A stretch of 64,000 nt of DNA from the NCBI GenBank assembly GCA_951213105.1, contig OX578144.1, forward strand, positions 81,444,301-81,508,300, written 5' to 3'. Below the pieces are notes generated by a model, which saw nothing but the letters and a program-made list of their open reading frames with translations, made no database searches and was not told where the DNA came from. The first letter of the stretch is position 1. The number at the start of each line of letters is the position of its first letter. Shown here piece by piece: positions 37,450-49,651 of the stretch. A program made the position numbers and the translations under genes. Origin of the DNA: Amaurobius ferox (Eukaryota; Arthropoda; Arachnida; Araneae; Amaurobiidae).

Positions 37450-38196
37450 ATGGATATCAGCGCCGAAACACATGATAAAGTGATTGCGCTTAGAGAATAC
37501 ACGACATTCGAGGAAATAGGAAAAATACGTGGAGTGAGTACAGCAAGTGTCTGGAGGATTTGGAAGCGGTTTCAGGAAACAGAAAATGCTGGAACCAACC
37601 GTTCTGGAAGATAAGGCCGAAAAAGATCAACTTCGGCTCGTGACGACAAAACTTTACATCGAATGAGTGTTAAAAATCCTCGATTAACCAGTTTTGACTT
37701 GTCCAAGTCCATGGCGGCAGCTGGTGTTGATATTGCACCTTCAACAGTGCGATACAGGCTGTTAGAACGCGGGCGGAGAGCACGTCGACCGTACAAGAAG
37801 CAGCTTCTGATGCTTCGCATGAAGAAAAAAAGGTTGGAATGAGCACGGAAATACAAAACATAGACTGATAAGGACTTGGAGAAGGTTCTCTTTTCTGACG
37901 AAACACATTTCGTGGTTCAGGGATTTAGATCCATGTTCGTGAGAAGGAGCCAAGGGGAACCTCTCAATCAGCACCACATCAATCAAGCATCCGCCCAAAA
38001 AGATGTTTTGGGGTTGTTTCAGCGTTTTTGGGACAGAATCTCTTGTTCCCATAGAGGGAATTATGAACAGTGCCAGTTATGAAGTCATATTGACCCGAAA
38101 AGTGCTTCCAACCATGGCTAAACTGTGGCCGAACGGAGATTGCGTTTTCCAACAAGACAGCGCGCCATGTCACACTTCGAAGAAATTCTTCTAAAT
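37450..38196 (+). pseudogene. Tc1-like transposase, broken
   Basis: Begins MDISAETHDKVIALREY with a helix-turn-helix (TFEEIGKIRGVSTASVWRIW), then a second DNA-binding segment (NPRLTSFDLSKSM and AAAGVDIAPSTVRYRLLE). The catalytic core follows: VLFSDETHFVVQG (first D) and, after a frameshift near 38005, DCVFQQDSAPCHTSK (second D). In-frame stops interrupt it after NRSGR, after KKKRLE and after ARKYKT. The last catalytic residue and the C-terminus are missing. It sits in the 12.5-kb Pgk intron and is dead. Confidence 0.85.
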
Positions 38197-38219
38197 TATT
38201 CTAAAGAAATTCTATTGTA

Positions 38220-38335
38220 CAATCACTATTAAGTGATGCAGCTCTTCTGGCTATTGAAAAAGTAAGGCCAGAAAAATGAAAATGACAGAGTTTATTGCTA
38301 AGTTTGCAGCTGAAAAGGCTTACAAGGAAAAATAA
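38220..38335 (+). pseudogene. possible hAT transposase C-terminal fragment
   Basis: With one in-frame TGA, the segment reads LLSDAALLAIEKVRPEK then KMTEFIAKFAAEKAYKEK before TAA. This resembles the extreme C-terminus of ZMYM/TTF-type hAT transposases (a 'lsIE...FA..KAR' pattern). It is too short to be certain. Confidence 0.35.
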
Positions 38336-38674
38336 TTTTTAATTTCCTTTTTTTTTTATACAAATGTTTTCTTAACATATTTATGTGATACAATTATATG
38401 TTATTTCTCTCATATAATAAAATACATTTATCAGTTGTAAATTATTTCAGAATATATGGCAAATAATTTCAACTAGAAAGAAGGTGTGAGCCCCAAAATA
38501 ATTGATTGTGAGCCTAAAATTTGTACTTTCGCTACTGCTAACACAAAAAACAAATTTGTTTGAGTTTTCCACCTTTCTATATTTAATTGTCATACATGAC
38601 TTTTATCCATTTTAAACATTAGAAGTTAGTTCTTAAAATCTAAACAAAATGTTAAAATTAGAATATAAGTATAC

Positions 38675-38827
38675 CTTCCAAGGAGTTTCTTTAATTCATC
38701 GGCAACAATTTTTAAGGAGAATTTCTCAATCTTTAGCCCATCAGGACGTCCTAAATGGCTCATCAAAACAACAGACTTTGCTCCTTTCTCTAATGCATAT
38801 TTGATAGAATCTAAAGCAGCTACAATT
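38675..38827 (-). CDS. Pgk: phosphoglycerate kinase, exon (about residues 40-90)
   Basis: Encodes [20 protein letters not shown], then [10 protein letters not shown], then [12 protein letters not shown]. The SHLGRPDG block is the Pgk substrate-binding loop, with a His and an Arg that contact 3-phosphoglycerate. The acceptor AG is at 38829-38828 and the first base completes an Arg codon. The donor GT is at 38674-38673 after two bases (AG) of the next Arg codon. The upstream coding exon with the RVDFNVP-type signature was not found between 38828 and 64000, so the next intron is either >25 kb or that exon escaped me. Confidence 0.97.
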
Positions 38828-38959
38828 CTGAAAACAAAATACAAATTTACATGAAAATATGCAATTAATTTCTTAGCTTTGAAATATGATGTTACATATT
38901 AATTAACTGTTCAATTAATTATACAGAATAATTACAGTGTGCATATAGTTCTGTTACTA

Positions 38960-39300
38960 TTACAAAATGTTATTACACACAAATTATTGATGATGGAAAG
39001 CAGTGGCTTTTGAGAAATGTTTCACAAGGCCTACAGTTTGTGTTTCTTCAGTCACACAACTTCAACTTGTGCCACCTTTGTGACCCTCATGATTTCCAGA
39101 TTGTCAATTTCCACCCATGTACGAGTTAGCATATCAGAACTAGCACTTTCAATAGCTTGAGTGATCCTCACTTTAAGTATCGCAATGTCAGGAATATGAG
39201 TAGTAAACAATACTTGTACCCCCACAGAAAAAGTCTAATGGAGTAATATCTGGAGAATGTGGGGAACAGATAATTGGTTCATCATGGCTAACCCATATTC
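38960..39300 (-). pseudogene. DDE transposase C-terminus, fossil
   Basis: Minus-strand translation with frame corrections gives SPHSPDITPLDFFLWGYK, then DMLTRTWVEID. This is the conserved C-terminal part of the same transposase superfamily as the 5.9-kb element (SPDL.PLDFFLWG...). No element ends are recognisable. Confidence 0.6.
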
Positions 39301-39699
39301 CAGGAAATGTTTGATCCAGAACATTCATAACATAAATGCTCCAATAAGTTTATTGTGTTCTCTATTTTGATCAAATACTGTTTTACCAGATTGAAACAAT
39401 TATAGCAAATTTGATAGAAATTGCTTAATTTTTCTGAGAGATATTTACCTACAGACACAGACAGACATGTATCTATAATATAAAAGATGTCTGTCTTTTT
39501 ATTTGTGGATCATTCCATGTGAAATTAACACAAAAGAATATTTGGCTGCATGACCATTTTTAAAATTTTTTATATTTTACACATATGTTCCTACATATTC
39601 CAGTACATAAAAACAATTTTCAAAAATTTTCTTATTGTTTTTCTTTTTCAGGTATGGCCATTTTCCCAATTTTTGGTGAATTTTGATGTGCACATAAAC

Positions 39700-41790
39700 T
39701 GGATTCGGTCATTGGAGCTAGTCGAGTGAGGTTCTGCTTTTCAGTGCTCCTCACCATGTGTCTTGTGATTTGTGATTTTGAGCCATGTCTGGATCACGTG
39801 GAGCTATGAAGCTCTACGAGTTCAAGCGAATGTTCGGGAATGACAAGACTTTATCTGATTACAACAGATATAAAAAACAATTTCTTGCCTCAAATTCTCC
39901 TATTCCTATTGAACCTGAAGTAAAGAAAAATCCCAACCAGTGGATTTTGGACTTGAAACATGAAGACCTGTGGGAATTTTGCCAAGACTTCCCGGATGAC
40001 CTTACCGAGGATCAAAAGACTCTTATGCGAGCTCATTTGGCTATTATGGACTTGAATAACAAGCGAATGGATACTTCAGTTCCTGATGATGGTGAGCCCC
40101 CCGTGAGTTCTTCTCACGTGAGTATTTCCTTTCCTGCGTCTTCTAACGCCGATCTTGTCAGCCAGCTCATTCCTAGGACTGCCACACAAGTGGCACCATC
40201 TGCTGTTGCTAGTAGTAGTAAAGCTTCTCCTACCCCTCCTTTCAGCTTTAATGCAAGTTCAAATTTTAATTTCAACCCAAAAAAGCATCCCCTTATAGAT
40301 AACGAAGGTTTTCAAACCGTTCAAAAACGGCTTTCAGCCTGTGTTAAGAAGAGTGATTCCCCTCCCCCCATCAATACGGTCAAGCAAATGCTCGACCCTG
40401 AAGTTCCTGCGCCAGATGCCCAAAACACAGATTCTGCCCCTAAACGTGAAAAACCTCCATCACCCTTTTTTATAGCTCCCTCTGCCAATTGGCATAATTA
40501 CCTCCCTCAATTCAAGCTTTCTGCCTCCTCCCTTCAGGGTAACCTGAGAGGAACGTTGGTAAAAATTCAAGTAGCCACTAGTGATGAATACCGTGCTATT
40601 CAAAGGAAACTCATTGCAGATAAAATTCATTATCGTACCTTCCTGCTAAATGAAGAAAACCCACTGAAAGTGATAATCCGAGGTCTCCCCGTCCCTACGG
40701 ATTTAGAACTGATTAAAACTGAACTAACTAAAAACAAAATTAACTTCAATAATATAACCCAGATGTACAAAGGCCCTAAATCTAGCAAAATTCTTATGCC
40801 CCTCTTCTATGTGAAATGCCCCAAAACCCCAGATAATATTCAAACCTATCAAATTAAAAATATGCTTGGTTTAGAAATTAAAACTGAAAGATATCGTGGA
40901 AGGGCTCAGGCTAGCCAATGTTTTTTTGTCAGTCCTTCCACCACTCCGTCCTAACGTGTTATCTCCCCCCTAGATGAGTAAAATGTGCAGGCCTCCACAA
41001 AACTATCAAATGCCTCAAGGTAAAATCCATCCATTGTACTTGTGCCAACTGCGGTGGCGCTCATCTTGCCAACTATAGAGACTGCCCCAAATTTCCCAAA
41101 CCTAGACCCACTAAAACTTTAAATTCCAACCCTGAAAATAAATTCAAATCTAAATTTGCTTTTAAAAATATGTTCTATGCCAAATTATTTCAAAACAACC
41201 CTGAAGACTTTCCTGAATTGCCCCCCCCCCCCCTCCACCACTAATATAACTCAAAATTCCAAATCCACTGATAAAGATAAAACCTTTAATGAATCCTTAA
41301 ATGACTACATAATAGGCATGCTCCCAGGCTTTCAACAGCATTACAGCCCAAAACATGAGTATGATTCCTTTACTAAAGTTATACTCCAGCTAAAAGCCGC
41401 CGATCACGATATGGATAAGATACAAATTTTATTTGCTAGCCTAAACGGTATACCCATTTAGGCTAGCCCGGTATACCCATTTAGGTCCTGATTAGGGCCC
41501 GTTCAGATGAGCACACTATCCCAGCGTTTTAATAAAAACAGCTTTCACTGATTCAAGGCCAGTGCTCTATGAAGCACAACTAGATCCCCCCCCCTTACTT
41601 CTCGAGGAAATTTTATTCCTCTTGTTCCAAATTCTGCGACTCGACCGATCTCGATTTGTCACAATCGGGATCGAAGAGCATCACCCATTTCTCTTTGAAA
41701 CCTCTTTTCCTGTAATTTATCTTTATTACTATTTACCAACCACCCCCTTAGAATTGGAGATGAAAGGCAGCCTTCGGCTGTCCTAGGTAC
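39700..41790 (+). mobile_element. Jockey-type LINE remnant carrying only ORF1
   Basis: A non-LTR retrotransposon with a short 5' leader, a degraded ORF1 (39785-41461) and then 3' UTR-like sequence from ~41462 to ~41790. No endonuclease or reverse-transcriptase frame lies between ORF1 and the 3' end. It is either an internally deleted copy or a gag-only derivative that relied on an autonomous partner. A ~17-bp cggtatacccatttagg duplication occurs around 41449-41486. Its ends and any target duplication were not resolved. Confidence 0.65.
39785..41461 (+). pseudogene. LINE ORF1 (gag-like, PRE/C2HC nucleic-acid-binding protein)
   Basis: ORF1 of Jockey-clade LINEs binds the element RNA. The first 389 codons are open: an N-terminal region (MSGSRGAMKLYEFKRMFGND), a Ser/Pro-rich linker, and the PRE-C2HC-associated domain (NPLKVIIRGLPVPTDLELIK, FYVKCPKTPDN, LGLEIKTERYRG). 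A run of T at ~40919 then shifts the frame. In the corrected frame, zinc knuckles follow (VKCAGLHKTIKC, CANCGGAHLANYRDCPKF), with a Cys-to-stop change (TGA) before VKCAG. A C-run at ~41221 causes a second frame change, and the C-terminal part continues to FASLNGIPI. Confidence 0.8.
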
Positions 41791-43678
41791 TCCGTAACTT
41801 GAGATTCCTTGAATGAAAATTGAATATCTTGGAACTCAGAAAAGGTAGAGACTTGGGATAAAAACTATTTTACTGGTCTCACCATATTTCATATTATTAT
41901 AATGTTTGACTAACTGCAACCTAAGAGGGGCTGAAATTACGTGTTGAAATTTAGCATTAATTTTGCTAAAAATGCAGTTTTTAGGCCTCTTAAAATAAAT
42001 GAAAGAAATTAATCTGAATCTTAAAATTTTACCACATCTTACCCTATTCCCATAGTCTTAGCTTAAAATTTAATTTCTACTCCATTTTTTACTTGAATTT
42101 TAGGGTTACCAAACTTCTGAAATTTTAAAAATGATCACTTTTAACACCTCTAAAACCCCACATGGTATATAATTTAAAACCAGGCTTAATAAAACAACAA
42201 CTTTATACAAATAATCAGGTGAAAGGTCCTTTTTTGTATATTTTATCCTTTCTATTTTTAAAATTGAAAAGAAAAGTGACATTTTCAGCATATGGAAAAT
42301 TTTCGAAACAGAAAGTTAGTTATTAATATTTCAATATCTATTTAAAAATATGTTGTTTCGCTTGTGTATTTGTTCTTTTATTATCATTAACATTAATTTA
42401 AATGTGATTTCATCTATTTTTTGCTTATAATTGGGCATAGGGTGGGAGGGAAAGAGAAGTCGGCAGTATTAAAAAAAAACATATCAAAATATCATTTGTA
42501 CCATGTTACCTCAAACAAAAAGTTTTTCAATGTTATAACTTTGTTTTATCTTCACCTGATATCAAAATTACCACTTTTACCCCCCTCCCTCCCCAAGAAG
42601 ACAGTTCAGAAGTTAAAAATATAACGACTGGTTCAAAGAAGCCACAAATACATACACATAATCATATGAAATCTTAATTTTTGTATATTTCATCCTTTCT
42701 ATATAAAATTCAAAAGAAAAGTGACATTTTCTGTACTAAAAATGTTAAATGATAGGAAATTACTCATATTTAAATGTTTGTACAAAATATACCATTTTGC
42801 TTATACATTCAAAATTCATTTAAATTAACTATCTATTAGATTCCATCATATTTTTTATCTTTGGAAAAAAATCAAAGAAAATAAAACAATAAATAAATTA
42901 ATTTTCATGCTTCTTACATAATTACATATTATGAAAATAAATTTAGAGCATATTTATTATGTTGAAAAATGTGAAATGTAAAAAAAGTTATTTTTTCTCC
43001 TAATCTCTTGGAAAAAATCTAGCTCCGATATTTTTTGATTTTCTCCCAGCAGCCTTTGTTCTGGACAAGGCACCCTAAAGGGTTGCAATTGAGGGAGAAA
43101 TAGGTCAAAGCAAAGAATACCATACTCAGAAGGCTCACTTCCATAGGACCCTACGGCAATATTTTTAACATGGGATTTCACATCGACACTAGCATGGGTA
43201 GGGCTGACCATCTGAACTGTGGAGTAAATAAAGCACGTATGCTAGAATTGGCGTACTATCGCTCGCTTCGCGATTTTTTTTTAAATACGGGTGGAAGAAA
43301 AAAGATATAGGAATGTACTTTTATAAATTTTGAAACTATAAAAATGATCAGTATTTAAAAATACATTTATATGTAACAAATATATTTATTAGTTTAAGTA
43401 AATTTAAATAAATATAGATATATATTTAATTTAAATAATCATAAACTAAATTCAAAAATAGACATATTTCATTGTCTCATTGTAAAACAATGAACAAAAA
43501 ATTACAAGCTAACATACTCAGACTGAAATATTATATATTTTCAGTCTAAAAGGTATACTAGTATGCTGATTATTAAATTACTTTGTTCTTAATTTGTTCT
43601 GGGATACTGATAATAGAATGCCTTTTTTTTTCAAATATACAAATATTCTTATAGTAAATAACAAGTTTACATAAATTC
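41791..43678. other. AT-rich DNA with one dispersed repeat
   Basis: The segment 42090-42290 (acttgaattttagggttacc ... tattttatcctttctatttt) is a diverged inverted relative of 61480-61690. The open frame 43211-42957 (minus) has no recognisable motif. Nothing else can be supported. Confidence 0.5.
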
Positions 43679-43688
43679 ACTATCAAAG

Positions 43689-43749
43689 GTGTCGAAAGCC
43701 CAGAACGACCGACTCGTCAGAAGACATGAGCAGCTAAGTGAAGGTCCGG
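43689..43749 (-). mobile_element. mini-retroposon copy M3 (~61 bp)
   Basis: Read on the minus strand it starts ccggacc and ends gacgagtcggtcgttctggg plus ctttcgac. It is flanked by actatcaaag at 43679-43688 and 43750-43759, a 10-bp target duplication that may extend a few bases with mismatches. This is the most diverged copy. Confidence 0.75.
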
Positions 43750-43844
43750 ACTATCAAAGTTGTGTAACTAATTATCCAAGAGAGGGGGGAGGGATTTCTA
43801 CAAAACAATAAAAAGTATACAAAAATATATATACACATACAATA

Positions 43845-44565
43845 TCACATTCTGGGTTTTTCACAAGATGGATGCCAAATTTTTTTTGAAGTGGGTCATG
43901 TGATCTCTCCATATAATGGTCACGTGATCGCTTCATATGTTTGTTGTTGTTGTGTCCCTAACATTACATTTAAGGAAGAATGTGTGCACTGCTTCTGTTT
44001 AGTCTAATGACCTGGGGCACCCGAAGGTAGAAGTCTGACTTCTGCCCCAAATAAGACACTACAACATCCATGCCCGCAGGCGGGACTCGAACCCGCAATC
44101 TGGCAGCCGAGCCATCACGAGGAAACGCCTGCCTCTTTGACCGCTCGGCCACCACATCGGCATCGCTTCATATAAAATGTGTAATTTTAATTTTTATTTA
44201 AAAAACTACTATATTTTGTTGAAATTTTTTTTATATATTTTATGGGATAATTTGAATATTTCCTAAAACTTTCGAAGCAATTTATGAATTTTAAATCCGC
44301 TTAAAAAATGTTTGAAAAATTAGGTTCCATAGGGTTCAATGTATTTCATTTTTTCAACCCGGGTTCAATCCAAAACTAATTGGGTGATATTATTTATTTA
44401 TATTCCCATAGGTCCCACACACCGTCTGAACAACATACTAAAATTTCATTTTGATAAAGTCATTTTTATGGCAGTTATCGTGCTAACGGACAGACAGACA
44501 GACAGCATGAACAAAGTCATAAACACATTTCAACTTTGTTGTAAAGTGTTAAAAACAGTCTCAGA
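43845..44565. repeat. dispersed repeat B, copy 1 (split by a SINE)
   Basis: Matches 48285-48790 in inverted orientation: blocks around 'cacaagatggatgcc', 'aattgggtgatattattta', 'taaaatttcattttgataaa' and a (acag)n tract. The SINE at 43939-44161 splits this copy. No coding content was recognised. Confidence 0.75.
43927..44173 (-). mobile_element. Ser/Leu-tRNA-like SINE with 12-bp target duplication
   Basis: On the minus strand the element starts at 44161 with a class-II tRNA-like head: GCCGATGTGGTGGCCGAGCG (A box tggtggccgagcgg), a long variable arm, and gggttcgagtcccgcc (B box). An unrelated body (ggggcagaagtcagac, accttcgggtgccccagg) and a (CAA)n tail follow. It is bordered by identical atcgcttcatat at 43927-43938 and 44162-44173. 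The tail and duplication show it is a retroposon and not a tRNA gene. A LINE in trans would have mobilised it. Confidence 0.92.
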
Positions 44566-45915
44566 CCAAACCAGACCATCGCCAAGCATGCCAACTCTCA
44601 AAATGGTCTAGTTTTAAGGGTGCTGCAAAATCGCGAATGACAGGTCTGCATATATTGATGTGTGGTCAAAGGTTACATCTAGATTTGAAATCACAGGACA
44701 TTGGCTTAGTTTTGTAGGAGGTGTGACAGCTATAGCAGTTTGTTGTGAAACATTGAGCTGAACAGAAGTCTAGTAGCATTTCTATTGGAAATGTCTACCA
44801 CTGGAAATGCTGCTTCATATTTCATCAGCTATGCATTTTAAAATTTTGATTCTTAAGTAGAATAATTTTTTATAATGGAATCTTCCTCAACTGGCCAGTT
44901 ATTAAATGAAGAGTATCAAAAATGGTTATACTGTAGAACTACTGGAATTAAAAAACATATCAGAATATAATGGTGAAAGTGAAGCTCTGCTAATTACTCG
45001 AACTGGATGCTTTAATTTACTTACAATTTGTTTCCACCAAGAGGTAACTTAAAAAATACAGTTACTTCTTTAAACATTCTTGCAGTGATCAATTTTCATC
45101 TCATAAAACTCAAGTACGTAAAGGCCTGAGAACAATTACTTTATGGAACAATCAAGAGCATGAACCTGCATGATCTTATGCCTGGTAAATCCTTATATAT
45201 CAGTTGTATTGTTTGTCTCAAGTAAAAGCAACCACTGAAAATTCCGAAAAGAGTAGTTCCGATGAATATCAGATTAGTGCAATAGCCACTGAAGCAGTCA
45301 ACATAGCATGTAATGTATTAAGTGTCTTACTAATTCAAAAAATCTAAGTCAACGCAAAGAAAAAAAAAATCACATAAAAAGACAAAACTCAAGGTATTAG
45401 CAGCTGTTAAACTTAGCCTGGCAAAAAGTTTATATGTTGATCTACCTTCTGAACAGTCATCAGAACCCTTCACATCTAGCTTACAGTGTGAAGACTGCAG
45501 TAATTTAATCATAAAACTAAAGGAAAAATATAATAAAAGCGGTTCAATACCAGAAAAAAAATTAAAATGTTACATCTTTAGACCGGACTACTAAAAAAAC
45601 TATGAAAGAGTTTGGTGCTAGCCAGTATCTAATCTAGACCAGGCGCAGGCAACCATTTTTGGCTATGCGTCAAAATCAACCAAAATGCGACTATTAAGAA
45701 GACGATCCGGGTCAATAGGTATTTTTATTTTAAAACAGTTCATTAGTGAGTAATAAGATAAATTTTATTGAGAAAACTATTACAATATGCTTTTAAACTC
45801 TTCTTAAACTAAACATAAAAAAACAAAATTCTAATTATTATAAAAACAAATATAATTGTCAAGTTTTAGTTCATTAATAATTTATGAACTTTATTTATAA
45901 GCGTTCTTTTCATGA

Positions 45916-47864
45916 TCAATGGCTCCCTTGATGCTGAATTTGTGACGTCAATTTAGTCAAGTCTGGTTCATACTTAGTCACCTTAAGACGAATACAAGCG
46001 TCTGATTTTTCGGTAGTTAATCTGCTCCTGTTCTTACTTAAAATAAATTTCATGTGTGAAAATATTTGCTCACATTTATAAGTAGAACCGAACGCGGACA
46101 AAATAGTAAAACCAATTTTTTTCAAAGATGAAAACTTTGTAGGAAGTGATACCCAACATGATGATATCACGAGAAGATGATTATCTTTGGTGTTTTTTAA
46201 ATCTTTCCTCAATGTCTTGAATTTGTCCATCCACAACGTTGAACCTTTAAAATCAATCATTTCAAAACTTAAATTGTCAATTTTCAGATATTCAAAATAC
46301 TGCAAATCTAAAACATTTTCCTCTATTACATCAGGCTTTATTATAAATGTAAACATTTCGCCGTACTTCCTAAAACTTTGAAATCTACTTTCAAATTCAC
46401 TTTTAATGTTCAAAATACAACTTTCGAACATATTTAGATTGCTTTCATTGATATTTTATTTCTCATGTTAGCTTTTTAGTAAGGGAAAGAAACAAAATAT
46501 TTTAGTTTTTGTGTCAGTTTCAAATAATATTAATTTCAAACAAAAACTCTTCCATTCCTCGTACATTTTCAAAATTGTGTGGTTATTTCCTTGGAGTCGT
46601 ACGTTGAAATCATTATAATGGTTCATTATGTCTATTAAGAACAAAGGTCTTAAAAACCATTGTTTATCATTAAGTTCGAGATCATTTTAACAGATTTCGT
46701 AAAGAAATATTTGTATATCATCAAAGCACTCTACAAATATTTTAAGAACTTTGCCTCGACTTAAACATCGTACTTCAGCATGTAACAGTAGATCTCCATA
46801 TTTCGATTCAATTTCCTCCAAAAAAGCTTTGAAGCGCCTGTGTGTTAATGCAGATTGTGCTACTATTATGTTTACGATCTTAACAACCTTTTCCATTACA
46901 TCCTTAAGTTGTTGCATAGATGCCTTTGCAAATAAATTTTCTTCATGTATGATACAATGGAACAATAAAAGTGGGCAGGTAAGTTAATTTTCCATTAATT
47001 TCACGAATCCAACATTTTTTTTCTCATAGCTGGAGCACTATCAGTTGTTATGGAAAAAAATTTACTTTTTAAATCCAATATTTTCCCATTTTTGAAATTT
47101 GTAAATTCTTGCACTTGATGGAAAATATCAATGCCTTTGGTTGTGTCAATCATTGAAACAAGAACGTATAGTTCTTCATTGACATTCAACTATTTATTGA
47201 TGCAAATCTAATAATAATTACCAGCCTAACCATATTATTTACATCGGTACTTTCATCGAGTGCAATGCTAATTATGTCACTAGATAACAAATCATTTTTG
47301 ACCTGTTCGTCAATATTTTTTGCCATATCTTCAATGCAACACTGAACTGTTTTGGCCGACAATGGCATTTCTTTAATTCTCTCAATTATTTGCTTTTTAT
47401 TTACGAAGTCATTGAATAAGTGTTCGAAACAATTCATGAATGCATTTTTCAAAAATTCGCAGTCTGTAAATGGCTCTTCGTTGGTACCAATACTATGAGC
47501 TGCAGCAAAGCTGGCAGATGTAGCGTAAATGTGGCTGGTAACAAATCTTTTCAAAAGTTTGTTTTGTTTTCTATAATTTAATACACGTTTAGCAATGTAC
47601 CCATTTTTCATCATTTGGCTCACATCTTTATATTTTGAAGAAAAGTGTTGCTCAATATTGTAAGTCCTGGTGGTAATTATATCTGTACATAAAGTACATA
47701 TTAATTTGTACATCATTTTCCATACATCCATACTTTTCAGTCCACACATCTTGAAATAATTCCTTTTTTGCTTCTTGTTTGTCCATGGTAATAAAAATAA
47801 TAATTATTTTGCTTAGGTAACTGTTCTCGCGCTTCTGAACTGAACTACTGTTTATTCCCGTCAT
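45916..47864 (-). pseudogene. hAT transposase (BED finger, GTF2IRD2/SCAND3-like), broken
   Basis: Fragments in order on the minus strand. First an N-terminal BED-type zinc-finger region (MDKQEAKKELFQDVW, then LICTLCTDIITTRTYNIEQHF). Then the core with IISIALDESTDVNN (catalytic Asp region) and KFFSITTDSAPAMRKKM. Then FHCIIHEENLFAKA and LHAEVRCLSRGKVL (RNase H-like fold). Last the hAT dimerisation C-terminus (FGSTYKCEQIFSHMKFILSK and NRSRLTTEKSDACIRLK). Frameshifts separate the pieces near 47700, 47189, 46970 and 46440, so it is inactive. Its start lies beside the TTAA where the nested insertion begins. Confidence 0.85.
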
Positions 47865-48154
47865 TAACCCTTTGGCTCCCGAAACGGCCCAGAGATATCG
47901 CGACCCCCATTTTCAAGGTGGGAGGTTGGACTTCAAAACACCGACAAAGTGGAAGAGGCTATCTGTCATTCATTCTACTCCGAAGTACTTTGGCGACAGG
48001 TCTTACTTTTGGCTGATTACTTGGCGAAAACAAGGGGATTGAAGTCAAGTGTCAGGTGTCGTAATATTTATAAGTTCGATATATTTTCTTAAGAACTATG
48101 CTTCTACTTCTGCTTCTTAACTTTATTCGTTTGTTTTCCGAATTCGGTTTGAAA

Positions 48155-48290
48155 TGAGCTTTTTGTAAAATTTTAACTCAGGAGGAGTTAGATGCAATCT
48201 TATTTAATGATACTGATGAATCGGATTGCACTGAATCGGAAGATGATGACTGGTATGAGAGTAAGGCAGATAAAAACAATCTTGAATTTT
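48155..48290 (+). pseudogene. piggyBac-like transposase N-terminal fragment
   Basis: A short frame that includes LTQEELDAILFNDTDESD followed by CTESEDDDWYESK, resembling the acidic N-terminus of piggyBac transposases. It ends where dispersed repeat B begins. No DDD catalytic region remains. Confidence 0.45.
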
Positions 48291-48790
48291 TAACACTTTA
48301 CAACATAGTTGAAAAGTGTTTATGACTTTGTTCATTCTGTCTGTCTGCACATTCGCATGATAATTGCCATATAAATGACTTCATCAAAATGAAATTTTAG
48401 TATGTTGTTTAGACAGTCTGTGGAACATATGGGAATATAAATGAATAATATCACTCAATTAGTTTTTAATTGAACCCTTTTGAAAAAATGAAATGCATTG
48501 AATCCTATGGGACCTAATTTTTTAAACATTTTTTAAGCGAATTTAAAATTCACAAATTGCTTTGAAAGTTTTAGAAAATATTCAAATTATCACATAAAAT
48601 ATATAAAAACTATTTCATAAAAATGTATTCAGTAGTTTTTTAAATAAAAATTAAAATAGTAATTACACCCATTATATGAAGAGATCACGTGGCAATTATA
48701 TGAAAAAATCATGTGACCAACTTCAAAATAAAATATGGTATCCATCTTGTGTCAAAATCGTGATTTTTAAAGTTCTTTTTCATTTATATT
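48285..48790. repeat. dispersed repeat B, copy 2
   Basis: Inverted relative to 43845-44565, with the same blocks (acactttacaacatagttg, tttcattttttcaaaaggg in complement, cttgtgtcaaaatcg). It contains no SINE and so shows the uninterrupted form of the repeat. Confidence 0.75.
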
Positions 48791-49641
48791 TGGTGTTGTA
48801 TCCGTTCTAAAACCACTTTATTTTTGCTTAATTCTTGTGCATCATTGTTCTGAAACAACGAAATTACAATATATTTGAGTTTAAATGATCATCAAACTTT
48901 GATTATTTGAGTTTAAATGATCATCAAACTTTGATTATTTCTACAACGAAGTCTAATTTCCACTTATGGAGATTGTAAACACATCAAGCTGTAAGATGAG
49001 TTGTACAAGAATTCCAGAATTTCTTATTCAATTTTCAATTATTTAGTGCTGGAGTCTGCAATATAATTGATATGAATGAAACAGTCGTTAATTTTACATA
49101 GAAAACAGATGATTTTATAGTAGACTTTTCCGGTGAAGTTTTAAACACAGAGTAAAATTACTTTTACCTCCATGGTTTTAAGTTTTTATGTAAAAAAATA
49201 AATTATTGTAGTATTGTGATGAATGAAAGGAATAGAATAAATATTTATCAATGGAATTTTTACTGCTTTTTCATAGAGAGCCAGGCAATTTATATTTTAA
49301 TGACATCATTTGAATAAAGTTCATTTTTTTCGATGAAATTTACAAATATAATAAATTATTGTAGTATTGTGATAATTTTAAAAATATTACCGCTGAATGT
49401 ATCGCATCTTAGAGATGTTTAAATAAAATTGCATTGCAGTTGGAAAGTGTTTCATAATCAATGCTTTATGCATGATTGATCTTTTTTGTTAAATAATGAA
49501 TAAAGAGAAATTGAGACTGTTATGATGGATAAAAATGAAGAACTTAATTGAACAATGGATATAGACAATACAAAAATGTATTTGCTTGCAAATATATTTC
49601 CTGCATTTGCTTGCCGTTCTGGACCTGTCCATGATTTACCA
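48791..49641. other. AT-rich filler with a 32-bp tandem duplication
   Basis: At 48869-48940, ttgagtttaaatgatcatca plus aactttgatta is duplicated. Otherwise no element or coding region is recognised. Confidence 0.5.
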
Positions 49642-49651
49642 CCTGGTGCTA

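Noticed and set aside
42957..43211. 84-codon minus open frame
   Set aside because: No recognisable motif, splice context or codon pattern. Treated as a chance frame.
44071..44161. A functional tRNA-Ser gene on the minus strand
   Set aside because: It has A and B boxes, but the acceptor stem does not pair, a SINE body and (CAA)n tail follow, and a 12-bp target duplication flanks the whole unit.
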